From the NCBI GenBank assembly GCA_041655055.1, contig JBBAGE010000079.1, positions 1 to 10,648 of the forward strand: a stretch of 10,648 bases of DNA, given 5' to 3'. Position numbers and translations under genes: made by a program. Shown in pieces: positions 1 to 7,364 of this stretch; the stretch's first letter is position 1, and each line of letters starts with the position of its first letter. Under the pieces are notes generated by a model. The model saw only the letters and a program-made list of their open reading frames with translations, made no database searches and was not told where the DNA came from. The DNA is from JBBAGE01 sp041655055. GTDB lineage: Bacteria; Pseudomonadota; Alphaproteobacteria; Rhodobacterales; Rhodobacteraceae.

Positions 1-897
1 GGTGTTCTGGCTGTCTTTCAGCCGGCGCGCGATGGTCTGGCGCAGGCGGGTCATTTTCACGCGTTCTTCGCGGGCGACATCGGCGCTGGCAACCGGCGCG
101 CGGGGGGCAGGGGCCGCAGGGGCTGCGGCGGGTTGCGGGGCCAGACCGGCTTTCATCACATCTTCCTTCATGATGCGGCCATCACGGCCCGAACCTTGGA
201 TCGTGGCGGCATCAATGCCTTTTTCCGCCATCAATTTGCGCGCAGAGGGGGCGTTTTCCACATCTTTGCCCCCGGTTTTATCGGCGGCCACAGGCGCAGG
301 GGCGGCGGGCGCCGGCGCGCTGGCATCGGCCCCGGTGGCGATCACGGCAATGCGCGCGGCGGGGCCGACGGTATCACCTTCGGCTGCGATGATTTCCGAC
401 AGGATACCAGCGGCGGGCGCGGGCACTTCGACGGAAACCTTGTCGGTTTCCAATTCGCACAGCATTTCATCCTGTTCGACCTTGTCGCCCACGGATTTGA
501 ACCAGCTTGCGACCGTGGCCTCGGTCACGCTTTCGCCCAGCGTGGGCACGATCACATTGACGGGCGTGCCTTCGCCGGTTGTCGCGGGGCCGCTGTCGGT
601 GGTCTCAGACGTGGGTTTGCCGCCGGCGCGGGGGCGCACCGGATCGGGGCCGGCGCTGCCTTCTTCGGCGATGGTGGCCAGCAGCGCATCGACGCCCACG
701 GTTTCCCCTTCGACAGCGACGATTTCGCCCAGCACACCCGATGCCGGGGCGGGCACTTCGACGGTGACCTTGTCGGTTTCCAGCTCGCAGAGCATTTCGT
801 CAACGGTCACGGCATCACCAGGTTTCTTGAACCATGTGGCAACCGTGGCCTCGGTAACGCTTTCGCCCAAGGTAGGCACGCGGACTTCGACACTCAT
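1..897 (-). CDS. odhB: 2-oxoglutarate dehydrogenase E2, dihydrolipoyl succinyltransferase (5' part, runs off window)
   Basis: This is the E2 core of the cytoplasmic 2-oxoglutarate dehydrogenase complex, which moves the succinyl group from E1 via lipoyl-lysine to CoA. The window holds the first 299 codons, open to the edge. I read two tandem lipoyl domains: residues about 3-79 with ETDKVTVEVPAP (lipoyl lysine K43) and about 113-189 with ETDKVSVEVPAP (K153). An Ala/Pro/Gly/Thr-rich linker follows each. A peripheral-subunit (E1/E3) binding domain lies at about 215-251 (NAPSARKLMAEKGID...GRDGRIMKEDV), then an Ala/Pro linker, and the start of the catalytic domain (KMTRLRQTIARRLKDSQNT). The catalytic His/Asp region lies outside. 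The ATG at 895-897 follows GGAGGA (904-909), which overlaps the last codons and stop region of sucA. The gap to sucA is only 3 bp, so the two are cotranscribed and probably translationally coupled. Two lipoyl domains are more than the single one of E. coli SucB but, as I recall, usual in Rhodobacterales. The lipoyl motif and sucA neighbour exclude pyruvate dehydrogenase E2 with good confidence. Confidence 0.96.
   Translation of the reverse strand, partial: MSVEVRVPTLGESVTEATVATWFKKPGDAVTVDEMLCELETDKVTVEVPAPASGVLGEIVAVEGETVGVDALLATIAEEGSAGPDPVRPRAGGKPTSETTDSGPATTGEGTPVNVIVPTLGESVTEATVASWFKSVGDKVEQDEMLCELETDKVSVEVPAPAAGILSEIIAAEGDTVGPAARIAVIATGADASAPAPAAPAPVAADKTGGKDVENAPSARKLMAEKGIDAATIQGSGRDGRIMKEDVMKAGLAPQPAAAPAAPAPRAPVASADVAREERVKMTRLRQTIARRLKDSQNT
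331..891 (-). repeat. Tandem duplicated lipoyl-domain coding repeat inside odhB
   Basis: The stretches at about 661-891 and 331-561 encode the two lipoyl domains of odhB. By eye they are about 70% identical in protein. Identical blocks are VPTLGESVTEATVA, DEMLCELETDKV and EVPAPA. The DNA is also very similar, for example around 512-550 and 842-880. The identity in DNA as well as protein suggests an internal duplication kept alike by selection or gene conversion. Confidence 0.85.
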
Positions 898-900
898 ACG

Positions 901-3864
901 TTATCCTCCGATCGTCAGCGCATCGTTAATGAGCGCGTCTTGTTGTTGCTTGTGCTGGCTGGCAAGCCCGGTGGCAGGCGATGCGGATGCGGTGCGACCG
1001 ACATAGGCGGGGCGCGAATGGCTGGCGCCGATCCGGGTCAGAACCCATTCGATATTGGGTTCGACAAAGGCCCATGCGCCCTGGTTTTTCGGCTCTTCCT
1101 GACACCAGACGACTTCGGCATCCTTGAACCGTTCCAACTCTTTGACCAGGCTCATGGCCGGGAAAGGATAGAATTGTTCAAGCCGCAACAGATAGATGTC
1201 ATCGATCCCGCGCGCATCGCGTTCTTCGAGCAGGTCATAGTAAACCTTGCCCGAACACATCACGACGCGGCGGATTTTGTCATCCTCGGCCAGTTGCGCG
1301 GTGGATCGGCCGGTGGCGTAATTGCGATCGGCATCATCCCACAGCACCCGGTGGAACGACGATCCATCGGCAAAATCGCCCATATCGGACACGGCCAGTT
1401 TGTGCCGCAACAGCGATTTCGGCGTCATCAGCACCAAAGGCTTGCGGAAGCTGCGGTGCAACTGACGGCGCAGAATGTGGAAATAGTTGGCGGGGGTCGA
1501 ACAGTTGGCAACGATCCAGTTATCCTGCGCGGACATTTGCAGGAACCGTTCCAGCCGGGCCGAGGAATGTTCCGGCCCCTGGCCCTCATAGCCATGGGGC
1601 AGCAGCACCACCAGCCCCGACATCCGCAACCATTTGCTTTCGCCAGATGAGATGAACTGGTCGAACATGATCTGCGCGCCATTGGCGAAATCGCCGAACT
1701 GGGCCTCCCACATCACCAGCGCGTTGGGTTCGGCCAGCGAATAGCCGTATTCAAAGCCCAAAACCGCATATTCCGACAGCATCGAATCGATCACATCGTA
1801 ATGCGATTGTCCTTCGCGGATATTGTTCAGCGGATAGTGCCGTTCTTCGGTGCTTTGGTTGATAAAGGCCGAATGGCGCTGGCTGAATGTGCCGCGCGTG
1901 CTGTCTTGGCCGGCAAGGCGGACGGGATAGCCTTCGAGCAGCAGCGAGCCAAAGGCCATGGCCTCGGCGGTGGCCCAATCAAAGCCCTTGCCGGTGGCGA
2001 ACATTGCAGTCTTGGCTTCAAGCTGGCGGGCCACGGTTTTGTGGATGTCAAAGCCCTGCGGCACCCGGGTCAGTGCCGTGCCGATTTCGCGCAGGCTGGC
2101 TTCGGGCACGGCGGTCTGGCCGCGCTGATATTCGGCGCCTTCGCGGTTCAGGTGTTTCCACCGCCCGTCAAGCCAGTCGGCCTTGTTGGGTTTGTAATTC
2201 TTGCCCGCCTCGAATTCCTCGTTCAGATAGGCTTGGAACGCGGCTTTCATATCCTCGATCTCGCCCTCGGGGATCAGGCCATCGGCCACCAGCCGTTCGG
2301 TGTAAAGCTGCAGCGTGGTTTTGTGTTTCTTGATCCGGTGATACATGACCGGATTGGTGAACATCGGCTCGTCACCTTCGTTATGGCCGAACCGGCGATA
2401 GCAAAAGATGTCGATCACCACATCCTTGTGGAATTTCTGGCGAAATTCGGTCGCGACCTTGGCGGCATGCACCACTGCTTCGGGATCATCGCCGTTCACG
2501 TGGAAAATCGGCGCCTCGACCATCAGCGCGATATCGGTCGGATAGGGGGACGAGCGGCTGAAATGCGGCGCGGTGGTAAAGCCGATCTGGTTGTTCACCA
2601 CGATATGGATCGTGCCGCCGGTCTTGTGCCCCTTGAGCCCCGAAAGGCCGAACCCCTCGGCCACGATGCCTTGGCCCGCAAAGGCCGCATCGCCATGCAG
2701 CAGCACGGGGATCACGGTCGAGCGATCGCTATCACCGGCCTGGTCCTGTTTGGCGCGCGCCTTGCCCAGAACCACGGGGTTCACGGCCTCAAGGTGGCTG
2801 GGGTTGGCGGTCAGCGACAGGTGGACCTTGTTGCCATCGAATTCGCGGTCGCTCGATGCGCCGAGGTGGTATTTCACATCGCCCGAACCGTCTACGTCAT
2901 CGGGCTTGAAACTGCCGCCCTGAAATTCGTTGAAAATCGCGCGAAACGGTTTGCTCAGCACATTGGCCAGCACCGACAGCCGGCCCCGGTGGGCCATGCC
3001 GATCACGATTTCCTTGACGCCCAGATTGCCGCCGCGCTTGATGATCTGTTCCATCGCGGGGATCAGCGCCTCGCCGCCATCAAGGCCAAAGCGCTTGGTG
3101 CCCATGTATTTGACATGAAGGAATTTTTCGAAACCCTCGGCCTCGACCAGCTTGTTCAGGATCGCGCGCCGTCCTTCGCGGGTGAAATGGATTTCCTTGC
3201 CATAGCCTTCGATCCGTTCCTTGAGCCAGCCAGCCTGTTCGGGATCGGAAATATGCATGTATTGCAGCGCGAATGTGCCGCAATAGGTCCGGTGCACGAT
3301 ATCGATGATCTGGCGCATCGTGGCAATTTGCAGCCCCAGCACGTTATCCAGAAAAATCGGCCGGTCCATATCGGCTTCGGTAAAGCCGTAGGATTTCGGG
3401 TCGAGTTCGGGATGCGGGGTTTCATCGCGCATGTTAAGCGGATCGAGATCCGCCGCCAGATGGCCACGAATCCGGTAGGCGCGGATGATCATCAGCGCGC
3501 GCACGGAATCAAGCACCGCGCGTTTGACGCCATCATCGTTGACATCAACGCCCTTGGCGGCCGCCACGGCCTTGATCTTTTCGCCCGAGGGTGCGGGTTC
3601 GTCGGGCCAGTTGCCGGTTAGCGCGGCGGTCAGCTCATCGCCGGGCACGGGCGGCCAGTCGGCGCGCGCCCAGCTTGGGCCGGTGGCCTTTGCCTTGACC
3701 TCAAGATCGGGGTCGCCAAGCTGGCGGAAAAATTCCTGCCAGGCCCCATCAACCGTTGCCGGATCACTGGCATAGCGGGCGTGAAGCTGTTCCAGATATT
3801 CGGCATTTTGCCCCTGCATGAAGCTGGAGGCGTGGAAGATATCGTTAGAGCTTTGCTCAGTCAT
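901..3864 (-). CDS. sucA: 2-oxoglutarate dehydrogenase E1 component (thiamine diphosphate-dependent)
   Basis: E1 decarboxylates 2-oxoglutarate with thiamine diphosphate (ThDP) and succinylates the lipoyl arm of E2, the committed step from 2-oxoglutarate to succinyl-CoA. At 987 residues it is full length for the family. The N-terminus holds the E2-tethering segment (SSFMQGQNAEYLEQLHARYASDP, about 13-35). The ThDP-fold core shows MAHRGRLSVLANV with active-site H292, TANPSHLEAVNPVV (352-365), the ThDP/Mg motif GDAAFAGQG (391-399) ending in NNQIGFTT (424-431), HVNGDDPEAV (455-464) and RRFGHNEGDEP (490-500). The transketolase-like pyrimidine domain contains GYEGQGPEHSSARLERFLQ and STPANYFHILRRQ. 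The C-terminus ends with RPAYVGRTASASPATG, diagnostic of the family. The ATG at 3862-3864 follows GAGG (3871-3874). The gene lies 54 bp after sucD, with a hairpin in the gap, and 3 bp before odhB. It is also called odhA. Nothing looks truncated, and confidence is very high. Confidence 0.99.
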   Translation of the reverse strand: MTEQSSNDIFHASSFMQGQNAEYLEQLHARYASDPATVDGAWQEFFRQLGDPDLEVKAKATGPSWARADWPPVPGDELTAALTGNWPDEPAPSGEKIKAVAAAKGVDVNDDGVKRAVLDSVRALMIIRAYRIRGHLAADLDPLNMRDETPHPELDPKSYGFTEADMDRPIFLDNVLGLQIATMRQIIDIVHRTYCGTFALQYMHISDPEQAGWLKERIEGYGKEIHFTREGRRAILNKLVEAEGFEKFLHVKYMGTKRFGLDGGEALIPAMEQIIKRGGNLGVKEIVIGMAHRGRLSVLANVLSKPFRAIFNEFQGGSFKPDDVDGSGDVKYHLGASSDREFDGNKVHLSLTANPSHLEAVNPVVLGKARAKQDQAGDSDRSTVIPVLLHGDAAFAGQGIVAEGFGLSGLKGHKTGGTIHIVVNNQIGFTTAPHFSRSSPYPTDIALMVEAPIFHVNGDDPEAVVHAAKVATEFRQKFHKDVVIDIFCYRRFGHNEGDEPMFTNPVMYHRIKKHKTTLQLYTERLVADGLIPEGEIEDMKAAFQAYLNEEFEAGKNYKPNKADWLDGRWKHLNREGAEYQRGQTAVPEASLREIGTALTRVPQGFDIHKTVARQLEAKTAMFATGKGFDWATAEAMAFGSLLLEGYPVRLAGQDSTRGTFSQRHSAFINQSTEERHYPLNNIREGQSHYDVIDSMLSEYAVLGFEYGYSLAEPNALVMWEAQFGDFANGAQIMFDQFISSGESKWLRMSGLVVLLPHGYEGQGPEHSSARLERFLQMSAQDNWIVANCSTPANYFHILRRQLHRSFRKPLVLMTPKSLLRHKLAVSDMGDFADGSSFHRVLWDDADRNYATGRSTAQLAEDDKIRRVVMCSGKVYYDLLEERDARGIDDIYLLRLEQFYPFPAMSLVKELERFKDAEVVWCQEEPKNQGAWAFVEPNIEWVLTRIGASHSRPAYVGRTASASPATGLASQHKQQQDALINDALTIGG

Positions 3865-3885
3865 GGCGCACCTCAGAGGAATGAT

Positions 3886-3908
3886 CTGCGCCCCGGGATG
3901 GGGCGCAG
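3886..3908 (-). promoter_or_regulatory. Perfect 9-bp hairpin between sucD and sucA
   Basis: The 54-bp gap between the sucD stop and the sucA start holds a perfect inverted repeat. The arms CTGCGCCCC (3886-3894) and GGGGCGCAG (3900-3908) flank a 5-nt loop. No T run follows in the direction of transcription (the next bases are ATCATTCC), so it does not look like a full intrinsic terminator. The sucA ribosome binding site (GAGG, 3871-3874) lies about a dozen bases after the hairpin. It could be an RNA-processing or stability element, or a partial attenuator setting the ratio of sucCD to sucAB. The structure is plain in the sequence; the function is inference. Confidence 0.6.
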
Positions 3909-3918
3909 GGAAATAGTG

Positions 3919-4800
3919 TCAGCCGATCGCCTTGATCACGGCCTCGCCCAGCGTGGCGGGGCTGTCGGCAACGACAATGCCGGCGGCTTTCATAGCTTCG
4001 ATCTTGCTTTCGGCATCGCCCTTGCCACCGGCGACGATCGCACCGGCATGGCCCATGCGACGGCCCGCAGGCGCCGTGCGCCCGGCGATGAAACCGGCGG
4101 TGGGTTTCCAGCGGCCGCGCTTTTTTTCGTCGGCCAGGAATTGGGCGGCTTCTTCTTCGGCGCTGCCGCCGATTTCGCCGATCATGATGATCGCTTGCGT
4201 TTCCGGATCGGCAAGGAACATTTCAAGAATATCAATATGTTCGCTGCCCTTGATCGGATCGCCGCCGATCCCCACGGCCGAGGATTGGCCAAGGCCCAGA
4301 TCGGTGGTCTGTTTCACCGCCTCATAAGTCAGGGTGCCCGAACGCGACACCACACCGACCGAGCCACGCTTGTGGATATGGCCGGGCATGATCCCGATCT
4401 TGCAGGCGTCGGGCGTGATCACACCGGGGCAGTTCGGCCCGATCAGGCGGGATTTCGACCCTTCGAGCGCGCGTTTGACCTTCATCATATCGAGCACCGG
4501 AATGCCCTCGGTGATGCACACGATCAGTTCCATTTCGGCGTCGATCGCCTCAAGGATACTGTCCGCCGCAAAGGGCGGCGGCACATAGATCACGCTGGCA
4601 TTGGCCTCGGTCACGGCTTTGGCTTCGTGGACCGAATTGAACACCGGCAGGCCCAGATGCGTGGTGCCGCCCTTGCCGGGCGTCACACCGCCCATCATTT
4701 TGGTGCCATAGGCAATCGCCTGTTCGGAATGGAACGTGCCCTGCGAACCGGTGAAACCCTGGCAGATCACCTTGGTATTTTCGTTGACGAGAACTGCCAT
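3919..4800 (-). CDS. sucD: Succinate-CoA ligase, alpha subunit
   Basis: The alpha subunit of succinyl-CoA synthetase carries the CoA site and the phosphohistidine that relays phosphate between succinyl phosphate and nucleotide. The complex makes succinate and ATP or GTP from succinyl-CoA. The protein is 293 residues, the usual length. The N-terminal CoA-binding Rossmann domain has VICQGFTGSQGTFH (11-24) and GGVTPGKGGTTHLGLPVF (37-54). GPNCPGVITP (121-130) and GSVGVVSRSGTLTYE (146-160) follow. The catalytic loop GRRMGHAGAIV carries the phosphorylated histidine H251, and PATLGEAVIKAIG closes the chain. The ATG at 4798-4800 follows the sucC stop by 4 bp with a modest ribosome binding site (AAAGGG), so SucC and SucD are expected to be made together, fitting their heteromeric complex. 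A hairpin follows the stop. Assignment is certain from the motifs and the partner gene. Confidence 0.99.
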   Translation of the reverse strand: MAVLVNENTKVICQGFTGSQGTFHSEQAIAYGTKMMGGVTPGKGGTTHLGLPVFNSVHEAKAVTEANASVIYVPPPFAADSILEAIDAEMELIVCITEGIPVLDMMKVKRALEGSKSRLIGPNCPGVITPDACKIGIMPGHIHKRGSVGVVSRSGTLTYEAVKQTTDLGLGQSSAVGIGGDPIKGSEHIDILEMFLADPETQAIIMIGEIGGSAEEEAAQFLADEKKRGRWKPTAGFIAGRTAPAGRRMGHAGAIVAGGKGDAESKIEAMKAAGIVVADSPATLGEAVIKAIG

Positions 4801-4804
4801 GGTC

Positions 4805-5998
4805 TTACCCTTTCACCGCTTTGACGATCTTTTCAGCCGCGTCCGAAAGATTATCCGCCGCGATGACATTGAGCCCGGAATTCCGGATGATTTCCTTGCC
4901 CAGCTCGACATTCGTGCCCTCAAGCCGGACGACAAGCGGCACTTGAAGCCCGACTTCCTTGACCGCGGCGATCACGCCCTCGGCGATCACATCGCAGCGC
5001 ATGATGCCGCCAAAGATGTTGACCAGAATGCCTTTGACATTGGGATCAGAGGTGATGATCTTGAACGCCTCAGTCACCTTTTCCTTGCTGGCGCCACCGC
5101 CCACATCAAGAAAGTTGGCAGGTTCTGCGCCGTAAAGCTTGATGATATCCATCGTCGCCATCGCAAGGCCGGCGCCGTTCACCATGCAGCCGATTTCGCC
5201 ATCGAGCGCGATATAGTTCAGATCGAATTTCGAGGCGGCCAGTTCCTTGGGGTCTTCCTCGGTTTCGTCGCGCAGTTCGGCCACATCTTTCTGGCGGTAA
5301 AGCGCGTTGCCGTCAAAGCTGACCTTGGCATCAAGGCATTTCAGATCACCCGCGCCGGTCACGACCAGCGGGTTGATTTCCAGCATTTCCATGTCTTTTT
5401 CGATAAACGCACGGTAAAGCCGGGCCATCAGATCGACGCATTGTTTGACCTGCGCGCCTTCCAGCCCCAGCGAAAATGCGATCCGGCGGCCATGAAACGG
5501 CTGATAGCCGGTGACGGGATCAACCGAAAAGCTGAGGATTTTATCGGGTGTATTTTCCGCGACTTCTTCGATATCCATGCCGCCTTCGGTCGAACAGACG
5601 ATCGACACGCGCGATGTCTGGCGATCGATCAGCAGCGCAAGATAGAGTTCGCGCGCGATATCGGCGCCATCTTCGATATAGATGCGGTTGACCTGTTTGC
5701 CGGCCGGGCCGGTCTGATGGGTGACCAGCGTGTGGCCCAGCATCAATTTGGCCTGTTCGGCCGCATCGGCGGCGGATTTGGTCACGCGCACGCCACCTTT
5801 TTCGCCGGCCGCAGCCTCGGCAAAGGTGCCCTTGCCGCGCCCACCGGCGTGGATCTGGGCCTTCACTACCCAAACCGGGCCCGCAAGCCCCTGCGCGGCC
5901 GACAGCGCGTCATCTGCGCTCAGAACGACACGCCCGTCAGAAACGGGGGCGCCATATTCACGAAGGATGGCCTTCGCCTGATACTCATGAATGTTCAT
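4805..5998 (-). CDS. sucC: Succinate-CoA ligase, beta subunit (ATP-grasp)
   Basis: The beta subunit of succinyl-CoA synthetase binds the nucleotide and succinate and joins SucD in the TCA cycle. I start it at the ATG at 5996-5998 (MNIHEYQAKAILREYGAPVS), the standard family N-terminus, giving 397 residues. An in-frame ATG 39 bases upstream (6035-6037) would add 13 unconserved residues and is rejected. The ATP-grasp domain shows WVVKAQIHAGGRGKG (43-57) and the metal-binding EINPLVV (207-213). The C-terminal ligase domain shows the succinate-binding region GCMVNGAGLAMATMDIIK (270-287), FLDVGGGAS (296-304), NIFGGIMRCD (327-336) and VRLEGTNVELGKE (357-369). ADP- versus GDP-specificity cannot be read safely. 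The ribosome binding site is weak (GGGA about 8 bases upstream). It is the first gene after a 289-bp control region with two phased palindromes, so it probably starts its own transcript as well as receiving readthrough from mdh. Confidence 0.98.
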   Translation of the reverse strand: MNIHEYQAKAILREYGAPVSDGRVVLSADDALSAAQGLAGPVWVVKAQIHAGGRGKGTFAEAAAGEKGGVRVTKSAADAAEQAKLMLGHTLVTHQTGPAGKQVNRIYIEDGADIARELYLALLIDRQTSRVSIVCSTEGGMDIEEVAENTPDKILSFSVDPVTGYQPFHGRRIAFSLGLEGAQVKQCVDLMARLYRAFIEKDMEMLEINPLVVTGAGDLKCLDAKVSFDGNALYRQKDVAELRDETEEDPKELAASKFDLNYIALDGEIGCMVNGAGLAMATMDIIKLYGAEPANFLDVGGGASKEKVTEAFKIITSDPNVKGILVNIFGGIMRCDVIAEGVIAAVKEVGLQVPLVVRLEGTNVELGKEIIRNSGLNVIAADNLSDAAEKIVKAVKG

Positions 5999-6046
5999 GA
6001 ATTCGTCCCATATTATTTCAAAGCTTCCATGGCACATCGGCGCCCA

Positions 6047-6072
6047 TTAGTTAAACGCGTTTTCGCTAACAA
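6047..6072 (-). promoter_or_regulatory. Imperfect inverted repeat in sucC promoter region, LacI-type operator candidate
   Basis: The perfect core AAACGCGTTT (6053-6062) is flanked by TTAG (6047-6050) on one side and CTAA (6066-6069) on the other, one base off symmetry. A CG-centred palindrome of this shape resembles operators of LacI-family repressors. It overlaps the possible -35 TTGTTA (6067-6072, minus strand). The half CGCTAACA (6064-6071) recurs upstream of mdh at 7357-7364. The symmetry is visible; the binding protein and role are inference. Confidence 0.35.
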
Positions 6073-6100
6073 TCCCTGAACAGGCCTGATTTTTCCGTTT

Positions 6101-6131
6101 TGTGATCACACGCTTCAAAACTGTGATCACA
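6101..6131 (-). promoter_or_regulatory. Pair of phased TGTGATCACA operators upstream of sucC
   Basis: Two identical perfect 10-bp palindromes, TGTGATCACA, lie at 6101-6110 and 6122-6131, exactly 21 bp (about two helical turns) apart. Read towards sucC, the distal copy is followed by the spacer GTTTTGAAGCG and the proximal one by AAACGGAAAAA. The proximal centre is about 107 bp from the sucC ATG, upstream of where a promoter would sit. The same palindrome, period and spacer bias occur before sdhC (10343-10394). Two neighbouring exact copies in a short intergenic region are very unlikely by chance. The regulator is unknown to me. Confidence 0.75.
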
Positions 6132-6258
6132 AAATTGCAATTTGGCGGACTGTTGGGAAAGTTCATGTGCATAGAATCAGATCATGCGGTGTCACCTTTG
6201 CGAAAGCGCGGTGACAAAATGACGCGAAAACCGGGTGCGCCGCGATGCCCCAAAGGGT

Positions 6259-6281
6259 GGCCGCGCGCGTCACGCGCGGCC
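6259..6281 (-). terminator. GC hairpin just after mdh, possible weak terminator
   Basis: Arms GGCCGCGCG (6259-6267) and CGCGCGGCC (6273-6281) form a perfect 9-bp stem with a 5-nt loop, starting 6 bases past the mdh stop. No T run follows on the minus strand (ACCCTTTGGGG comes next), so termination may be partial or factor-dependent, or the hairpin may protect the mdh mRNA 3' end. Readthrough into sucC remains possible. Confidence 0.45.
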
Positions 6282-6287
6282 GTTCGT

Positions 6288-7250
6288 TCAGCGCAGGCTT
6301 TCGTCGATGCCCTTGCAGGCCTCGACCAGGCCGCGCACGGCGTTGACGGAATTGTCGAACATCGCCTGTTCATCGGCATCGAGCTTGATATCGACGATGC
6401 GTTCGATCCCGCCCGCGCCGATGATCGTGGGCACGCCCACATAAAGCCCATCAAGCCCCAGCGCCCCATCGACATAGGCCGCGCAGGGCAACAGGCGCTT
6501 TTGGTCTTTCAGATAGGCTTCGGCCATTTCAATCGCGCTGGTCGCCGGCGCATAAAAGGCAGAGCCGGTTTTCAGCAGGCCGACGATTTCGGCGCCACCA
6601 TCGCGGGTGCGCTGCACGATACCATCGAGCTTTTCCTGCGTGGTCCAGCCCATCTCTACCAGATCGGGCAGCGGAATGCCCCCGACGGCGGAATAGCGCA
6701 CCAGCGGCACCATCGTATCGCCATGACCGCCCAGCACGAATGCGGTGACATCGCGCATCGACACGTCAAATTCGGTCGCAAGGAAATGGCGGAAGCGCGC
6801 GGAATCAAGCACGCCAGCCATGCCCACCACCTTTTGATGCGGCAGGCCCGAAAATTCGCGAAGCGCCCAGACCATCGCATCCAGCGGGTTGGTGATGCAG
6901 ATGACAAAGGCATCCGGCGCATGGGCCTTGATGCCTTCGCCCACGGATTTCATGACCTTGAGGTTGATGCCCAGCAGATCATCCCGGCTCATCCCCGGTT
7001 TGCGCGGCACGCCTGCGGTGACGATGCAGACATCCGCGCCCGCGATATCGGCATAATCATTGGTGCCTTTCATCACGGCGTCAAAGCCCTCGGACGGGCC
7101 GGATTGCGCGATATCAAGGGCTTTGCCTTGCGGGGTGCCTTCGGCGATATCGAACAGGATCACATCGCCCAATTCTTTGATAGCAGCGAGATGGGCGAGC
7201 GTGCCGCCGATCTGGCCTGCGCCGATCAGGGCAATCTTGGGTCTGGCCAT
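6288..7250 (-). CDS. mdh: NAD-dependent malate dehydrogenase (LDH-like type)
   Basis: It oxidises L-malate to oxaloacetate with NAD+ in the cytoplasm, the last step of the TCA cycle. The protein is 320 residues, normal for the lactate-dehydrogenase-like malate dehydrogenases of alphaproteobacteria. The Rossmann dinucleotide motif GAGQIGGT is at 10-17, with D34 ending the second strand (ILFDI), which favours NAD over NADP. The mobile loop VPRKPGMSRDDLL (81-93) carries R83, the malate-type residue at the substrate-specificity position (glutamine in lactate dehydrogenases), and R89. ITNPLD (119-124), GVLDSARFR with D149 and R152, and GGHGD with proton-relay H176 complete the active site. The ATG at 7248-7250 has GGAG (7259-7262) at good spacing. 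It stands upstream of sucC on the same strand but is separated by 289 bp with hairpins and operators, so mdh-sucCDAB may be partly one operon with an internal promoter. It diverges from the malyl-CoA gene across 362 bp. Confidence 0.98.
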   Translation of the reverse strand: MARPKIALIGAGQIGGTLAHLAAIKELGDVILFDIAEGTPQGKALDIAQSGPSEGFDAVMKGTNDYADIAGADVCIVTAGVPRKPGMSRDDLLGINLKVMKSVGEGIKAHAPDAFVICITNPLDAMVWALREFSGLPHQKVVGMAGVLDSARFRHFLATEFDVSMRDVTAFVLGGHGDTMVPLVRYSAVGGIPLPDLVEMGWTTQEKLDGIVQRTRDGGAEIVGLLKTGSAFYAPATSAIEMAEAYLKDQKRLLPCAAYVDGALGLDGLYVGVPTIIGAGGIERIVDIKLDADEQAMFDNSVNAVRGLVEACKGIDESLR

Positions 7251-7349
7251 GAAGTTTTCTCCGGACAGGTTGCAATTGGCCGATGCGTAGCTATTCGCAT
7301 CAACACGCGCAAGGGCGCGGCGGGGTCTGCGGCGGGCAATGCGCTGCGA

Positions 7350-7364
7350 TGTTGGCCGCTAACA
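7350..7364. promoter_or_regulatory. Near-perfect 15-bp palindrome upstream of mdh
   Basis: TGTTGGC-C-GCTAACA is symmetric except for one base pair (TGTTGGC against TGTTAGC). Its centre is about 107 bp upstream of the mdh ATG. The half CGCTAACA is repeated exactly in the sucC promoter region (6064-6071), and CGCTAAC again 11 bp further on (7368-7374). This is consistent with an operator shared by mdh and sucC, perhaps for a LacI-type central-carbon regulator. Function is inference. Confidence 0.4.

Larger units (their letters stand above)
5999..6287 (-). other. mdh-sucC intergenic control region, no gene
   Basis: These 289 bases separate the mdh stop from the sucC start. I see no coding sequence with a ribosome binding site. 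In the direction of transcription the region holds: a 9-bp GC hairpin right after mdh (6259-6281); an inverted repeat TGTCACC/GGTGACA (6190-6216) with GCGAAAGC in its loop; a 12-bp palindrome AAATTGCAATTT (6132-6143); two TGTGATCACA palindromes 21 bp apart (6101-6131); and an imperfect inverted repeat around AAACGCGTTT (6047-6072). A promoter for sucC is likely between about 6100 and 6030. The best guess is TTGTTA (6067-6072) with 17 bp to a poor -10, TAATGG, so I do not call the hexamers firmly. Confidence 0.6.

Noticed and set aside
133..1650. Long rightward open frame opposite odhB and sucA
   Set aside because: It is antisense to two clear conserved genes, its His/Gly/Phe-rich translation is typical of reverse-strand frames in GC-rich DNA, and it spans the odhB-sucA junction. 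The same applies to the rightward frames at 1801-3621, 3781-4824, 4736-6079 and 6102-7373 and the leftward frames at 7595-9133 and 9361-10236.
4414..4423. A further CGTGATCACA inside sucD
   Set aside because: It encodes part of the conserved GPNCPGVITP motif, stands alone, and has no partner 21 bp to either side, so it is explained by codons.
5999..6037. N-terminal extension of SucC by 13 residues
   Set aside because: The conserved SucC N-terminus is MNIHEYQAK at 5998; the extra residues are not conserved.
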